Shown: in pieces, positions 11,160 through 21,339 of the stretch
Layout: every line of letters starts with the position of its first letter
How positions within the stretch are numbered: position 1 is the first letter of the stretch
DNA from: Neckera pumila
Taxonomy: Eukaryota > Streptophyta > Bryopsida > Hypnales > Neckeraceae
Direction: 5' to 3'
NCBI GenBank assembly: GCA_963969595.1
Contig: OZ018415.1
Location: 21,147,782-21,211,781 of the forward strand
DNA: 64,000 bases
Program-made: the position numbers and the translations under genes
Notes under the pieces: model-generated
What the model was told of the DNA's origin: nothing
Database searches by the model: none
The model's input: only the letters and a program-made list of their open reading frames with translations

Positions 11160-11425
11160 GCCCCCAACATAAAACACGACTTGTCCGCTGTGCTCTCCGT
11201 CTTGCCGTCTGCCCTGAGTATCGCCGATGCTGCAGGTCCGTCCAGCCAATCGGGACCCCATCCGCCTCGCCGACTCCATCGTCCGCCTAGTCGCCGCCTC
11301 CGTCCGCCCTGTCGTAGCGTCCGCTGTATGCGTCCGACATGGCGGACGCATCCGATCGCCTAGTTTGTCCGCCAATCTCCGTCCGCCCTCTCGACCGATG
11401 TTTTCGTCCAATATGCTCCGTCTGT
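11160..11425. repeat. GC-rich CGTCCG island without an adjacent gene
   Basis: This block has CGTCCG and CCGCC motifs like the others. Its right border and the following 340 bp duplicate 8,480-8,690 plus 9,384-9,600, but no related coding sequence follows on either side. It looks like a truncated or solo copy of the island module. Confidence 0.6.
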
Positions 11426-11743
11426 TGTGGAAGCATTGTTGAAATTATTCTTCGAACATTGGATTTCAGAAAAGGTTTCGTTTATGCCCACAATGCCATT
11501 CAATGTAAGAAGCATCCAATGTGACATTCATGTGGGAATGTTTAACTATTTTTTGTCCTCTCATTTTAAAAGGCTTTGTATACCATAAACCCAAATTTTA
11601 AACCCTAAATCCTAGACCCTAGACCCTAAAACTCCTTTAAAATAAAAGAATGAGGGCAAATTTTTGGAGATTCCCATATTAAATTTTAACAAATGATGTC
11701 TACACTAAATACTCCGGGATTTTACAATTGGAATTCATATAGA
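11426..11743. repeat. Duplicated flank, empty site of the TTAA-MITE
   Basis: This matches 8,545-8,690 joined to 9,384-9,600. Shared strings include GAAATTATTCTTCGAACATT and AAGAAGCATCCAATGTGAC, then GTATACCATAAACCC. The empty MITE site is at about 11,566-11,575. A short stretch of degenerate CCCTAAA-like units is at about 11,600-11,635. Confidence 0.7.
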
Positions 11744-12284
11744 ACTTGTAAATTTCAAATAATGATGTTTGGACAAAATAGTTGTGGGTTCTACAAATGG
11801 TCCTTTATATAAAACTTCTTTTCATTTTTTGGAATGTTTGTACTCTACATTTTTAGAGGGACTTAATTTAAGTGTGGATGAATTGTGGTTTCTAATAGTT
11901 TCATACAAGGCATTTTTGTTTAGGATTCCCCTTGTAAATTTCAAATAATGATGTTTGGACAAAATAGTTGTGGGTTCTACAATTGGTCCCTTGTATAAAA
12001 CTTCTTCTATTTTTTTGAAATGTTTGTACTCTACATTTTTAGAGGGACTTAATTTAAGTGTGGATGAATTGTGGTTTCTAATAGTTTCATACAAGGCATT
12101 TTTGTTTAGGATTCCCCTTGTAAATTTCAAATAATGATGTTTGGACGAAATAGTTGTGGGTTTTACAAATGGTCCCTTGTATAAAACTTCTTCTATTTTT
12201 TTGAATGTTTGTACTCTATATTTTTAGAGGGACTTAATTTAAGTGTGGATGAATTGTGGTTTCTAATAGTTTCATACAAGGCAT
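11744..12284. repeat. 186-bp tandem repeat, about 2.9 units
   Basis: Successive occurrences of TTTTAGAGGGACTTAATTTA begin at 11851, 12037 and 12222, giving periods of 186 and 185 bp. The units are nearly identical, and the last ends abruptly at CAAGGCATT before unrelated sequence. Minus-strand open frames (11822-12130, 12193-12438) are by-products of the repeat. Confidence 0.85.
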
Positions 12285-12492
12285 TCCATCCCCCATGACG
12301 TGCTCTGAGCTGACCGGGTGACCGTTTGCTGCCTCCAACGGATGTTTGTTTTCCACATGCCGAATGATGGCGACGAAGATGGTCACTGACTTGTCGATCT
12401 AGGACGGCATCACTTACAATGAGATATTGAATGATCAATAGATATTATTTCTGTGGTGTCAAGACTGGAGTCATGCTCTAAAAGGGACCATT

Positions 12493-13142
12493 TTAACCCC
12501 TAAATGCTCAAGGCATCGAACCCAAATCTGGTGTTTGCAAAACTTGGAAGTTAAATAAAACCTAATTAAGTTGCTATTTTTAGTATTTCATACTTTTAGA
12601 AATTTCTTCTTGAAGTCTAATTTTAGTACCAAAAATCCGATTCTGAAAATAAATAATAGTGATTTTTTTATTCTAGTTTTTATACAAGGGTACCCATTGC
12701 AATCTTGACTTCCCGTAGTGTTGAGAGCTCTTGGTAATGAGCCTCAAATATACTAGATCTTGGAGAACAAATCACATTCAAAATTCATTTAAAAAAATTG
12801 TAGAGTAGATTTTTAGAAGCCATAAATTGATAAGGGTTACACAAGTTAGGCCCTTTAACCTCAAATTTTTTTGGTCACCAACTTTTCAGATTTGACTTGT
12901 GTAAAGAAGGTTGAAAGATTTTTGCAGTTTTAGCACCCTCATAGTCAAACATTATAATCTTTCATTCAGTAAGTGATATTGTTATGTTTTTTTTTTCTAT
13001 GATATCTCTAACATGTCCAATTCCAATTTGTACAGTTACAATTAAAAAAAAAGTTGATACAATTTATTAAAATGTTAGCATTTTGTTAAATTTAGAGCAA
13101 ATTCCAAGAAGCCCAAAATAGGCCTTGGGCATTTCAGGGTAA
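12493..13142 (+). mobile_element. TTAA-MITE-like element, diverged subfamily
   Basis: It starts TTAACCCCTAAATGCTCAAGG and ends near CATTTCAGGGTAA, a degenerate version of the family ends. Its interior is paralogous to 19,411-20,835: both contain ACCCAT.GCAATCTT and CCGTAGTGTTGAG, then GTAAGTGATATT. It has no insertion at the site where the paralog carries another MITE. Confidence 0.5.
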
Positions 13143-13149
13143 GGGCTGG

Positions 13150-13515
13150 GCCGCCTTTTTTGTAGATTCGACCGAACGCGGCCCCATCTGCCTCGTAGAC
13201 GCCCCCGTCCGTGACGTCCAACGTCTCCGTCCACCATGGTGACGCCTCCGTCCGCTAAGAAACCGGCCCCGCAGTCCCCGTTCCGTGTTCGCCTTTGAGC
13301 ACCGCCCGCCTGTCCCCGCCGTACACCTTTCCTTTCCGTCCGCTTTCTCTGTCTGTTAGTCCATCTGCCCGTCGTCGGTGGCCATGTGATCTATCGGACG
13401 GCAATTTCTATCCGTTGGATCCTGGCGTCCGCCTCTAGGCCGTTTGATGCGGTCTTAAGCGTCCGCCTTGGCTCGTCCGCCATCATACTAAATAAATAGC
13501 GGGGCGGACGGCTCA
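13150..13515. repeat. GC-rich CGTCCG island with core promoter
   Basis: This block is dense in CGTCCG, CCGTCCG and GCCCGTC motifs, directly upstream of the 13,793 gene. It ends with a TATA-like AATAAATAGCGGGGCGGAC at 13,491, followed by a TTCTTCAC string also present downstream of the TATA boxes at 17,319 and 8,229. Confidence 0.65.
13491..13499 (+). promoter_or_regulatory. Candidate TATA box for the 13,793 gene
   Basis: AATAAATAG followed by GCGGGGCGGACGGCTC lies about 298 bp upstream of the ATG at 13,793. It matches the arrangement at three other islands. Confidence 0.45.
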
Positions 13516-13792
13516 TTTCTTCACAACCGTTTCCCTCCCGGAGTGGATGATCCAATGCTCGATTTTAGTTTGTAGCTCTGCGCGTCCCTTCCGGTCAAGT
13601 GCGCAAATGGTTGGGCTTGAAGGTGGGACTGCTTTACGCAGTTTATTTCAAGTGAGTACGTAAGGTTTTTTTTATTATAACAGTTTATTCAACTGAGTAC
13701 GTAAGTTTTTTTTTATTATAACATTTCGTTTGCACATTGGAGAAATTCATGTGAACTTGGTGATCAAAAAAGAGGATTTAAATCAGATCACC

Positions 13793-15030
13793 ATGCCTCG
13801 CGATAAACCCTCAAAAAAGAGTAAGAAGGGAAAGTCCAAAGACATAAATTGGGACAATTGGGCCAACCCAAATTGTGTAGCGGAAAGTGGATGGGAGTCG
13901 TCATCCAAAAAAAACTTGGTCTTGCACTACGTGCAAGAAGTACGTGAAAATGACGCACCTCGCCAAAATTCGGCCAAAAAAAATGCGCCATTGTACAAGT
14001 TCCTCGTTGGGAAGGTGCACAGTCATTGTGCTTGAGCAAACACTTCATCCACCGATACGATGAAGTAATGCAGAATGCTAATATACGTGACTCCAAACCG
14101 AATATCATGAACTATTCCAACATGGCCATGGTTTGGGCAGAGATTGTACTCCACAAAGATGTGGATTGGCACACCATTTATGGGAAATCGGTGACCAATT
14201 GGAATCGCAGTGAAGCAACTATTTATACAAATTGGACTCAACTAAGTGATTGCATGCCAGAGTGGTCCAATCGAGGCCAGTTCAGATTTCCTGCAACAGT
14301 GATGCCGAATGCCGAGGATGAATACTCAGACGACGGCGACGATGATGATGAAGGTGCAACGTACGTGACACTTGTAGAGAGGCACAAGCGTAAGGAAAGC
14401 CGAGAAGACATTGAGTATGAGCAGCAATTGCAAGAAGCAACTTGCAGGAGTCTGGAAGACTGTGAGCGACAACAAGGGGAACATGGGTCATATCATCATG
14501 GTGGTTCTAGCCAAGGGGGCTCGCAATACTATTATGGATCCACTGCAGGTGGTTCTAGCCAAGGGAGCTTACAGTACTATTCTAGATCCAGTGCAGATGG
14601 TTCATATGCACATCATGGACATCAAGGATCATATGTAGGTGAATACGGTGCACGTGATCCACAAGCTAGGGGCCGTGGTTCATACTACAAAAACAACCCT
14701 CAAATTGGCTCTTGAAGCGGAGAAGGGAGTCATGGAACCACGCACTATATTCCCTCTAGCAGGTCCCAGTACAATTCGGGACATATTCCAGGTGGTTTGT
14801 ATGGGCATTATGGAAGATATGATATCGGTGGTTCAACTGGAGGACCGTCCAAATGAAATCTTCTAGTTCCCCCTCCAACTTTTGAAGATCCTTACTATGG
14901 AAATTATGGACAAGGAGGTGCATCAACCGGACGTGGAGACGCCTATGGTGGAGGACCATATCTCGGAGTTTATGAGTTGGGATTTATCGCCCCAACTCAG
15001 GGAGATGATACCGATTCAGATTCTGAGTGA
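13793..15030 (+). pseudogene. Nearly open gene of unknown family: Cys/His N-terminal domain and Gly/Tyr/Ser-rich tail
   Basis: The product would be about 410 residues. It has a Lys-rich start (MPRDKPSKKSKKGK), then CVAESGWE, WSCTTCKKYVKMTHLAK, HFIHRYDEVMQNANI and a KDVDWHTIYGKSVTNW segment. An Asp-rich stretch follows (EDEYSDDGDDDDEG), then a long Gly/Ser/Tyr/His-rich region with repeated GGSSQGG/YYYGS units, and an acidic end DDTDSDSE before TGA 15028-15030. The N-terminal domain matches the start of the 4,971-7,954 gene. The frame changes by one base at two runs of eight A (about 13,907 and 13,983), and TGA codons at about 14,713 and 14,854 interrupt the tail. With those exceptions the frame is continuous. 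I cannot name the family. The paired Cys could bind metal and the tail resembles low-complexity RNA-binding or condensate-forming tails, but both are inference. Confidence 0.6.
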
Positions 15031-15830
15031 AGTATGTTGGACTATTATTGTAGGCACTGTCGCACAATACGGTCCAATGATTGTAATTAGCTGCCTTGTA
15101 ATATAGAATGTGGCAAGCGTAGTAATGTGATGATGGTAAGTATTACGGAGTTATTTTTGAGTTTTGAAGAGAACACAATACATCACAATGTGTACGTAGA
15201 TTAGTAGGTTAGTGTATTTAGCACTATTATTGCAAACCATTGATGTATAGTTCGTAGAGTTTTTGATAATGAATATTGCATTGGACCGCTTTCTATTCTT
15301 TTGCTATATCAATGTCAATGTGCAACAGTGCATGGATGATGAATATATAATTTTGTACATTTGAATTGAATAAATGATATGTGATTGTTACATATGTAGG
15401 CAATCAAAGTAGAAGAATTCATCATCAATTTTTGTCCATAAATGCAATGAAGTTACCAGATACACCATATAACAACATTGAAGCTGAACTTACTATTTTT
15501 TTTTTGGAAATTTGATATGCATGATGAAACTGGGAGAGGATGGATTGATGGAGGGATAATTATGTTGACCTCAATAAAACATTTGAACCTATGAAGTCCC
15601 GAAGCAACTATTCTGCCCAAAATGACATGAAACTACCATTTTGGATACTGGCCCCTCTATTGCCACGTGAAAGAATAAATGTAGAAACTGTCCCCTATTT
15701 TGTGCCGCTTGAATTTTATATTTCTTCACATTTTGTAATTAATTTGGGGCTTGTGATTGCGAATATGAATTCAAAAATTGCAAATTTTATCAAATGTGGG
15801 AAACAATAAATTTCAATGTATTCTAGAAGG
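15031..15830. other. 3' flank of the 13,793 gene, nothing recognised
   Basis: This is AT-rich. It probably includes the former 3' untranslated region, with TTGAATAAATGA-type polyadenylation-like signals near 15,365. Short open frames (15591-15809) show no domain. Confidence 0.4.
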
Positions 15831-16718
15831 TTAAACCTCGGGGCAATATAGTTGTCAGTTCTCCCTAAAATCCTAACTATAGGATCTTTTGCTTCACTTA
15901 TCTTAGAAGATGTGGAAAAAATTTCATGAAGTTTGACTGTACCGATTAGAAGATATTAGCATTCAAAGTTGAAAAGAAATTTTTTTTGGGTTGTTGTCTT
16001 GCAATTTTAGATAATTGTAATCTCCATTTGTGTTATTTTTTGGACACTACAATTTTTGAATTTCAAATTTTCTATGCTGATGGATTGAGTTTAGAATCTA
16101 ATAAAGAAATCAAGAAAGAAAAATTTGATCTTCATTCTTTAAAAAATTGTTAAATACAAGTATATCCAAAATAGAACAAGAAAACAAAATTTTTTTTTTT
16201 TTGGAATGCAATTGAAATATAATAATCCCAATGGTGAGGATTGCTGTAGAAAAAAAATGTAACCCTATTCAAAAAAAAAAAAAATTTTAATTTTAAAATT
16301 GCGTTGAAGATTGAGTTCTAGCTTCGATAAATAATTTTTTGAAAAACTTACTCAGATTGCTCCAAAATAAAACTAGTCCATAACTTTCTTATCCCTAATC
16401 CAAATAGAATGAATCATAAGTTTACATGTACACTAAAACATAACATTGTAGGAAAAAACAAAAATAAAAAACACAATAAATTTTTGTGTTTCTATTTGGG
16501 CTACCCGCCAATCTACATTTTTGGTTTATTGTGCTAGAACTTCAAATTCCAGAGTCCTAGGCAGTAATTGACACACAAAATTATATTCTCAATAACCTTG
16601 CGTATTTTTAAAGCTCTTGAAGAATTTTAAGATAATCACAGTAAGATTTGAACAATTAGGAGCCTACCCGAAGTTGCACTTTGGCCCACATAAATCTTAT
16701 TGGGACTTTTGAGGTTAA
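15831..16718 (+). mobile_element. TTAA-MITE family, diverged full-length copy
   Basis: Ends are TTAAACCTCGGGG and GGGACTTTTGAGGTTAA. The interior carries the family marks TATAGGATCTTTTGC and GATTAGAAGATATTAGC. Length is about 888 bp, with no coding capacity. Confidence 0.6.
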
Positions 16719-16894
16719 ATACACAATAATGGTTGAAACATGCACTTCCCGAATGAAGTAAACCGAATCACTTCATTGATGAGAATAACATACTCACCCA
16801 ATTCTGTAATATTTTGAACTAAGTTACGTGAATTTTTTTAGGACAAAAAAAGATTACTTTGATATTTTCAGAATTTTATTTGAAATGACCTCTT

Positions 16895-17345
16895 TCAAGC
16901 GGTCGCCCGCATGCCCTCCGTCTGATTTGGCGTCGAAGAAGTGGCCGCCATCCGTTGAAGCGGCGGACGGAAACCTGCCGTCCGCCTTTCGCGACCACCG
17001 TCCGAATAGCCCCGCTCCATTTGCCCTCCGCCGTCTGACCAATACTCTTCGTCCGCAAGCAGCCGTCCGAGCAGTTCTCCTCCGTCCGACAAAGCCGTCC
17101 AAGGAGTACCACTGCATCCACTTCCCCGTCTGAGCGGTCGACTTTTCGTCCGCCACCTACTGTCCGATGGCCTGCGATCTCCGTCCGCCTATCCCGTCCG
17201 CGTTTGCCGAGCGTACGACTTGGCTTGAGGACTGTCGGATTTTTGCGGACGGCGGATCCCGCGCCTCATTTGGGCCATCCGATGCAGCATCATCTGACCG
17301 GCTTGCCGTCCGCCAGGCTATAAGAGGGGTGGACGACCCGTCCGC
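16895..17345. repeat. GC-rich CGTCCG island with core promoter
   Basis: At least ten CGTCCG/CGGACG hexamers occur in about 450 bp, in both orientations, followed by GGCTATAAGAGGGG. Open frames on both strands here (16828-17133 plus, 16854-17156 minus, 17167-17418 plus) are ascribed to the GC-rich repeat. Confidence 0.65.
17319..17326 (+). promoter_or_regulatory. TATA box of the kinase-like pseudogene
   Basis: TATAAGAG lies at the gene-facing edge of the island, about 250 bp upstream of the in-frame ATG at about 17,570. It is followed by CCGTCCGCTCTTCAC, resembling the 13,491 promoter. Confidence 0.55.
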
Positions 17346-17568
17346 TCTTCACTTTTGTTTTCTCCTTTGCATCTTGCAAGAGCGGAGCGGAAAGCTTGGT
17401 GGCTTAAGCATAGCTTAGATCTCCATTGGTTCCTTTCCAAGGGAAAACAGAAGTCAGATTTGGAGGCCCTCTTATTGCTTTTTTGTCAAACTTTGACGTA
17501 ATTGTCTTTGGAAGCGAAGTTTTTGGAAATTCCAAAACATTCATTTATACGAAGAAGTCCATCTCAAT

Positions 17569-19006
17569 GGTGCGAACGAAGAAGGCAACAAAGAGGAAAC
17601 ACGAGGAAAATAAGCGCCCATTGAGCAGTGCGCTCGATAAAGAGCAGCCTTCTTATGCATTAAAATGTTTTTTGATCAAATGCACGGTCGAGTTCTATGA
17701 AACGGAATGCACTATGTCCCTATATACCAAATATATTTGGTACAGTGAAAAGGGTCCGGAGAAATTCAAGGCAGATATGTGGAAACGATTCATGGATGCA
17801 GTCAATGTTTTGGAATGGCAATAAGAGACAAACAAGAGGGGCTTCAACCAATTCTTGACAAATAGGGTCCAAGATTCATTGTGGAATGCAAAGGACACCC
17901 TAGTAAAGTATAGGAAGCGTCACCATGTAAGTGATGAAGCCTTTGAGCAAGTGATTCTCAGAGCTGAATTGTTCGTTAGCTGTTTTGTTCCGTTCGCAGA
18001 GAGTTAGAATAAACAAGGGTCTCTGCATTGAGGGAAAAGCGTTGATGGAGTTGTTGAATAAGGTAAGGGTAGACGACATCTCATAGCGCTTCCTAATACG
18101 ACAAGAGTGATTCCGCAAGACGAAGAAGTCCAAAAGGATGGTTATGCGACAACTCGGAGGATCAGGATTGAGGGTTGTCTAGAGATTCTTAATTATTGAA
18201 AATTTACAGCAAAGATATCCAACCAACACATCAGACATCTTGAGCTTGCAAAATTGGAACAACAGAATGAGTCAATGGCAGTGAGAATTCTACATGTTGG
18301 AGTTATACGGTTTGCTGTTGTTCATGCAACAAAGTATGAAGGGTACCCGTATTGGTGGAACGGCGGAACACTACGGCAGATGCTAAACCTCAATCGTTCT
18401 ATTGCAAACAACATACATGTTCACTTGATGTATAGCAATCCAATGGATGCAGAGACAATTGACGCTTTTTGCCTAGCTCGGTTTAGAAAAAAACGGACAG
18501 AGCTTAGATAGGCATTACTACACATCATGCGAGCAGTGCACAATGCAGGATATCTTCACAATGATATCTCTCTAGACAACATCATGTTTCACTTTCCAGA
18601 AGAAGAGTCACGTGTGTACATTGAAGTTTGCGATTGGGGAATGATTACCTTAGCAGCAGAACCGCCTTAATCCTTATATGTGTTCACTTTAGCAAGTGAC
18701 ATGAATGAGGCTTTGGCTCGGAGGTGGTGGGTGATTCCCAAAATAGCATATCTATACGAGAGAAATGGAGATGCAATTATCATTCCAAGTTTGGCACATG
18801 CATCGGAGGAATATATGGTTTGCAAAATAGCTCGGCAAATCAACGGGGATTACATGTCCGACAAGTATTGGAAATTGAATATAGATACGAACAGTATGAG
18901 CAAGTTCAGCCACTACACATTGGCGTTAGCGTTTCAAGATTATTTGGAATGGCCTTGTCAAGATGGCCTGGAGAATACAGGCGGTTTAGCCCACATCATC
19001 AATTGA
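17569..19006 (+). pseudogene. Broken protein-kinase-like gene
   Basis: Most of the region reads in one frame. It starts MVRTKKATKRKHEENKR. An N-terminal part (KADMWKRFMDAVNVLEWQ) ends at TAA 17822 and continues in frame with NRVQDSLWNAKDTLVKYRKR. A kinase-like part follows: 18,254-18,511, then HNAGYLHNDISLDNIMFHF at about 18,545-18,600, and YIEVCDWGM. The H-N-D-x(4)-N string matches the catalytic loop of protein kinases, and D-W-G stands where D-F-G is usual. In-frame stops occur at about 17,822, 18,509 and 18,668, and the 17,990-18,200 stretch has several stops or a frame change. The remainder (to 19,004) has ASDMNEALARRWWVIPK. It is not functional as it stands. The kinase call rests on two short motifs. 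Its island promoter links it to the other mobile-looking genes here. Confidence 0.6.
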
Positions 19007-19410
19007 TTCTGCAATACTTTTTGTTGGCCTGTACTTGATGAACATTTTTGAAGTTCATATGAATAGTTTTGCATACTATATAGCAAGAAGTATATAAATC
19101 TTTAGTAAATGTAAGAGGCCGGATGTATGCGTGCAAATTGTATATTATATATACAGCAGCACTGTATGATAATATAAGTGAAATTTCATATACTTTTCAA
19201 ATTCTCTATTCCATTTCAAATTTTCAATTACTAATGATTACAATCTTTACTCTTTAGTAACAATGAACATATGCCCATTTTGAATGAGAGTATTAGATGT
19301 TGATGGATGTTGTTTTGGACGTTGGTAAAGATGTGGTCTAAATTGTATGATGTATTTTGTATCAATGGAATAAGAAAATGAAAATTGAACTAATTTCAGG
19401 GAGTGCATCT
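19007..19410. other. 3' flank of the kinase-like pseudogene, nothing recognised
   Basis: AT-rich DNA with a TATATATA stretch at about 19,140. No gene is supported. Confidence 0.4.
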
Positions 19411-20835
19411 TTAACCTCTAAAGTACAAAAAGGATAGCTTCATGAAAGATTTAAAATTTTTGTGGTAATTTGATCAAAATTAGGTTGACATTTAGTATTG
19501 ATGGATGTATATGTTACAACTATGAAGAACTTGCATTTTTTTTTCATCATTAATACAAGGAGGAATTTTTTTATGAGTTTGAATATTGAACTATATATTT
19601 TATGAGATTACATGCTAATTGAAATTTTTTATGAGTTTCGGTTCTTCATTGAAAAATTTTGCACCATTTTATTTGAAGTCTACTTGTAGCATTGTCCAAT
19701 TTTGACAATGATTGATTATGATTTCTATGTTCAAGAGTTTATGCAAGGATACCCATAGCAATCTTCACTTTCCGTAGTGTTGAGCATTGTTGTAAATGCG
19801 CCTCTCCCACAATAGATTTTGGAGAAGAAAACACATTAGAAATTCATTTACAAAATGGTGGAGTATACTTTTCTAAGCTATAGGTTCATTGCAGTTATGC
19901 ATGTTAGGCACTTTAACCTCATATTCTAGGGTGACCAACTATTTAGATTTGACATGAGAAAAGAACATTAAAAGCTTTCAAATCACTTTAGCAATTCTAA
20001 CTCCTGAAGGGCCATTGTCCGTACAGCGGACATTTGAGATATTGGGCAGGTAACAACGAGCCGAATTTTTGTCCATATTTTTTTAAACCTTTTTCAAAAT
20101 AGAAAAAATGATAAGCTTCGTGGGATATATATATATTTTTTTAATCGATGCTTGAAAACAAAAGTTATGCCCAAATGAGCTCAAAACAAGAGAGAGGGGG
20201 CAGCAACAAAGATAAAAAATGTAGGATTAATTTGTCAATGGAATTTTTATGGGAATCTTTACAATTTCTCCCAAAAAAATTCCATACGGTTTAGTTTTAT
20301 TGCTACAACAATCTTACCATTGGGATTAGTGCATTTTAACTCCATATTGAACATATGAGTATTTTACATCTTCCTTCTATCTTCAGTTTTACAACTTTTT
20401 TAATAATGAAAAATAGTTTTTTTTTTAATTTTTTTTTTCTCCTAGACTCTAAAATCAATTCTCCTCTATGAAGATTTGAAGCTTAGAACTCTATACTGCA
20501 GAAACATTGCATTAATAATGTTGGAAGTCCTAAAATCTTGCCATACAATGTAAATCAAATTTTGTTTTCTTCACATTAATTGCAAATATCTTGCAGTATC
20601 TTCAGCCAAAAATTCTAAAATTTTAGATACACATTGTCATACTACTGAGGTATAAGATTCTACGGATAGATGTGGAGAAAAACTATTTTTCAATTCTTCT
20701 TGATGATTCTTATAGAAATGTGAGTTTCAAGTGTCTTTTGAAAAAAGAAAAGCCTTCATCCTTTAGGGGGTCACACCCTCATGATGAAACATTATATTCT
20801 TTCAATCTGTAAGTGATATTCTTGTGTCTTGTATT
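19411..20835 (+). mobile_element. Diverged MITE copy interrupted by a second, inverted MITE
   Basis: This is paralogous to 12,493-13,040. It starts TTAACCTCTAAAGTAC. The shared interior is split at about 20,000 and resumes at 20,771 with CACACCCTCATGATG.AAACATTATA, which in the paralog is continuous at about 12,940. The right end is lost at the GC-rich island. Confidence 0.55.
20001..20770 (-). mobile_element. TTAA-MITE family, inverted copy nested in another repeat
   Basis: It runs from CTCCTGAAGGGCCATTGTCC to ATCCTTTAGGGGG, the reverse complement of the reference element, with diverged ends. Reverse-strand family marks (ATAAGATTCTACGG, AATATCTTGCAGTAT) are in order. The target duplication is no longer clear. 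Confidence 0.7.
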
Positions 20836-20849
20836 TCTATGTGATTCTT

Positions 20850-21330
20850 AATCGAGAATACGGCGGACGGGAATTGGGCGGCAAAGCGGACGAATTTGGC
20901 GGAGGGATCAAATTGTCGCGGTCGGGACAATCAATGCCGCAATGCAAGGACGCTGCGTCTGACCACCCTTTCCCCGATGGATTTGGAGGACGGGACGTTG
21001 GAGGCATGGCAAACGGTGACTGCGTTTGAGGTCCGTTTGCTCTTTTGGGCGGACGGTTCGGCGGTCGATGGGTGCATCCGCCATTCCGTCCGTAGGATTC
21101 AGCGGACGGACTGGCGGACGCACCCACTGACCGCTGGACCGTCCGCCAAAAATGGCGGATGGGCTAGCGGACGCTTCCTGCGACCGCAGCGGAGTGGACA
21201 TCGGACGGGTGTTATATTTTTTTTAAAAAGGAAAAAATCCAAAAAAACAAATGTCACGGGACATCCGCCACCCCCCACCCCCCCACCTTCCCCTGACATC
21301 CGGATGCGGACACGGACGCCCTGACGTCCG
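20850..21330. repeat. GC-rich CGGACG island
   Basis: Dense CGGACGG motifs lie in both orientations between two MITE copies, ending in a C-rich CCACCCCCCAC stretch. I found no related gene on either side. Open frames on both strands are compositional. Confidence 0.6.
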
Positions 21331-21339
21331 GCCAACCTT

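Noticed and set aside
9420..11640. CCCTAAA-like runs as interstitial telomere repeats
   Set aside because: Only a few degenerate units are present at each place (about 9,420 and 11,600); similar runs near 26,100 and 55,935 are equally weak.
11822..12438. Two minus-strand frames sharing long identical peptide repeats
   Set aside because: The identity comes from the 186-bp tandem repeat, not from protein repeats.
16828..17418. Open frames on both strands upstream of the kinase-like gene
   Set aside because: They are GC-island by-products; the TATA box lies inside or after them, and frames on both strands are equally open.
20829..21335. Several open frames in the island at 20,850-21,330
   Set aside because: Compositional; no domain and no consistent frame among islands.
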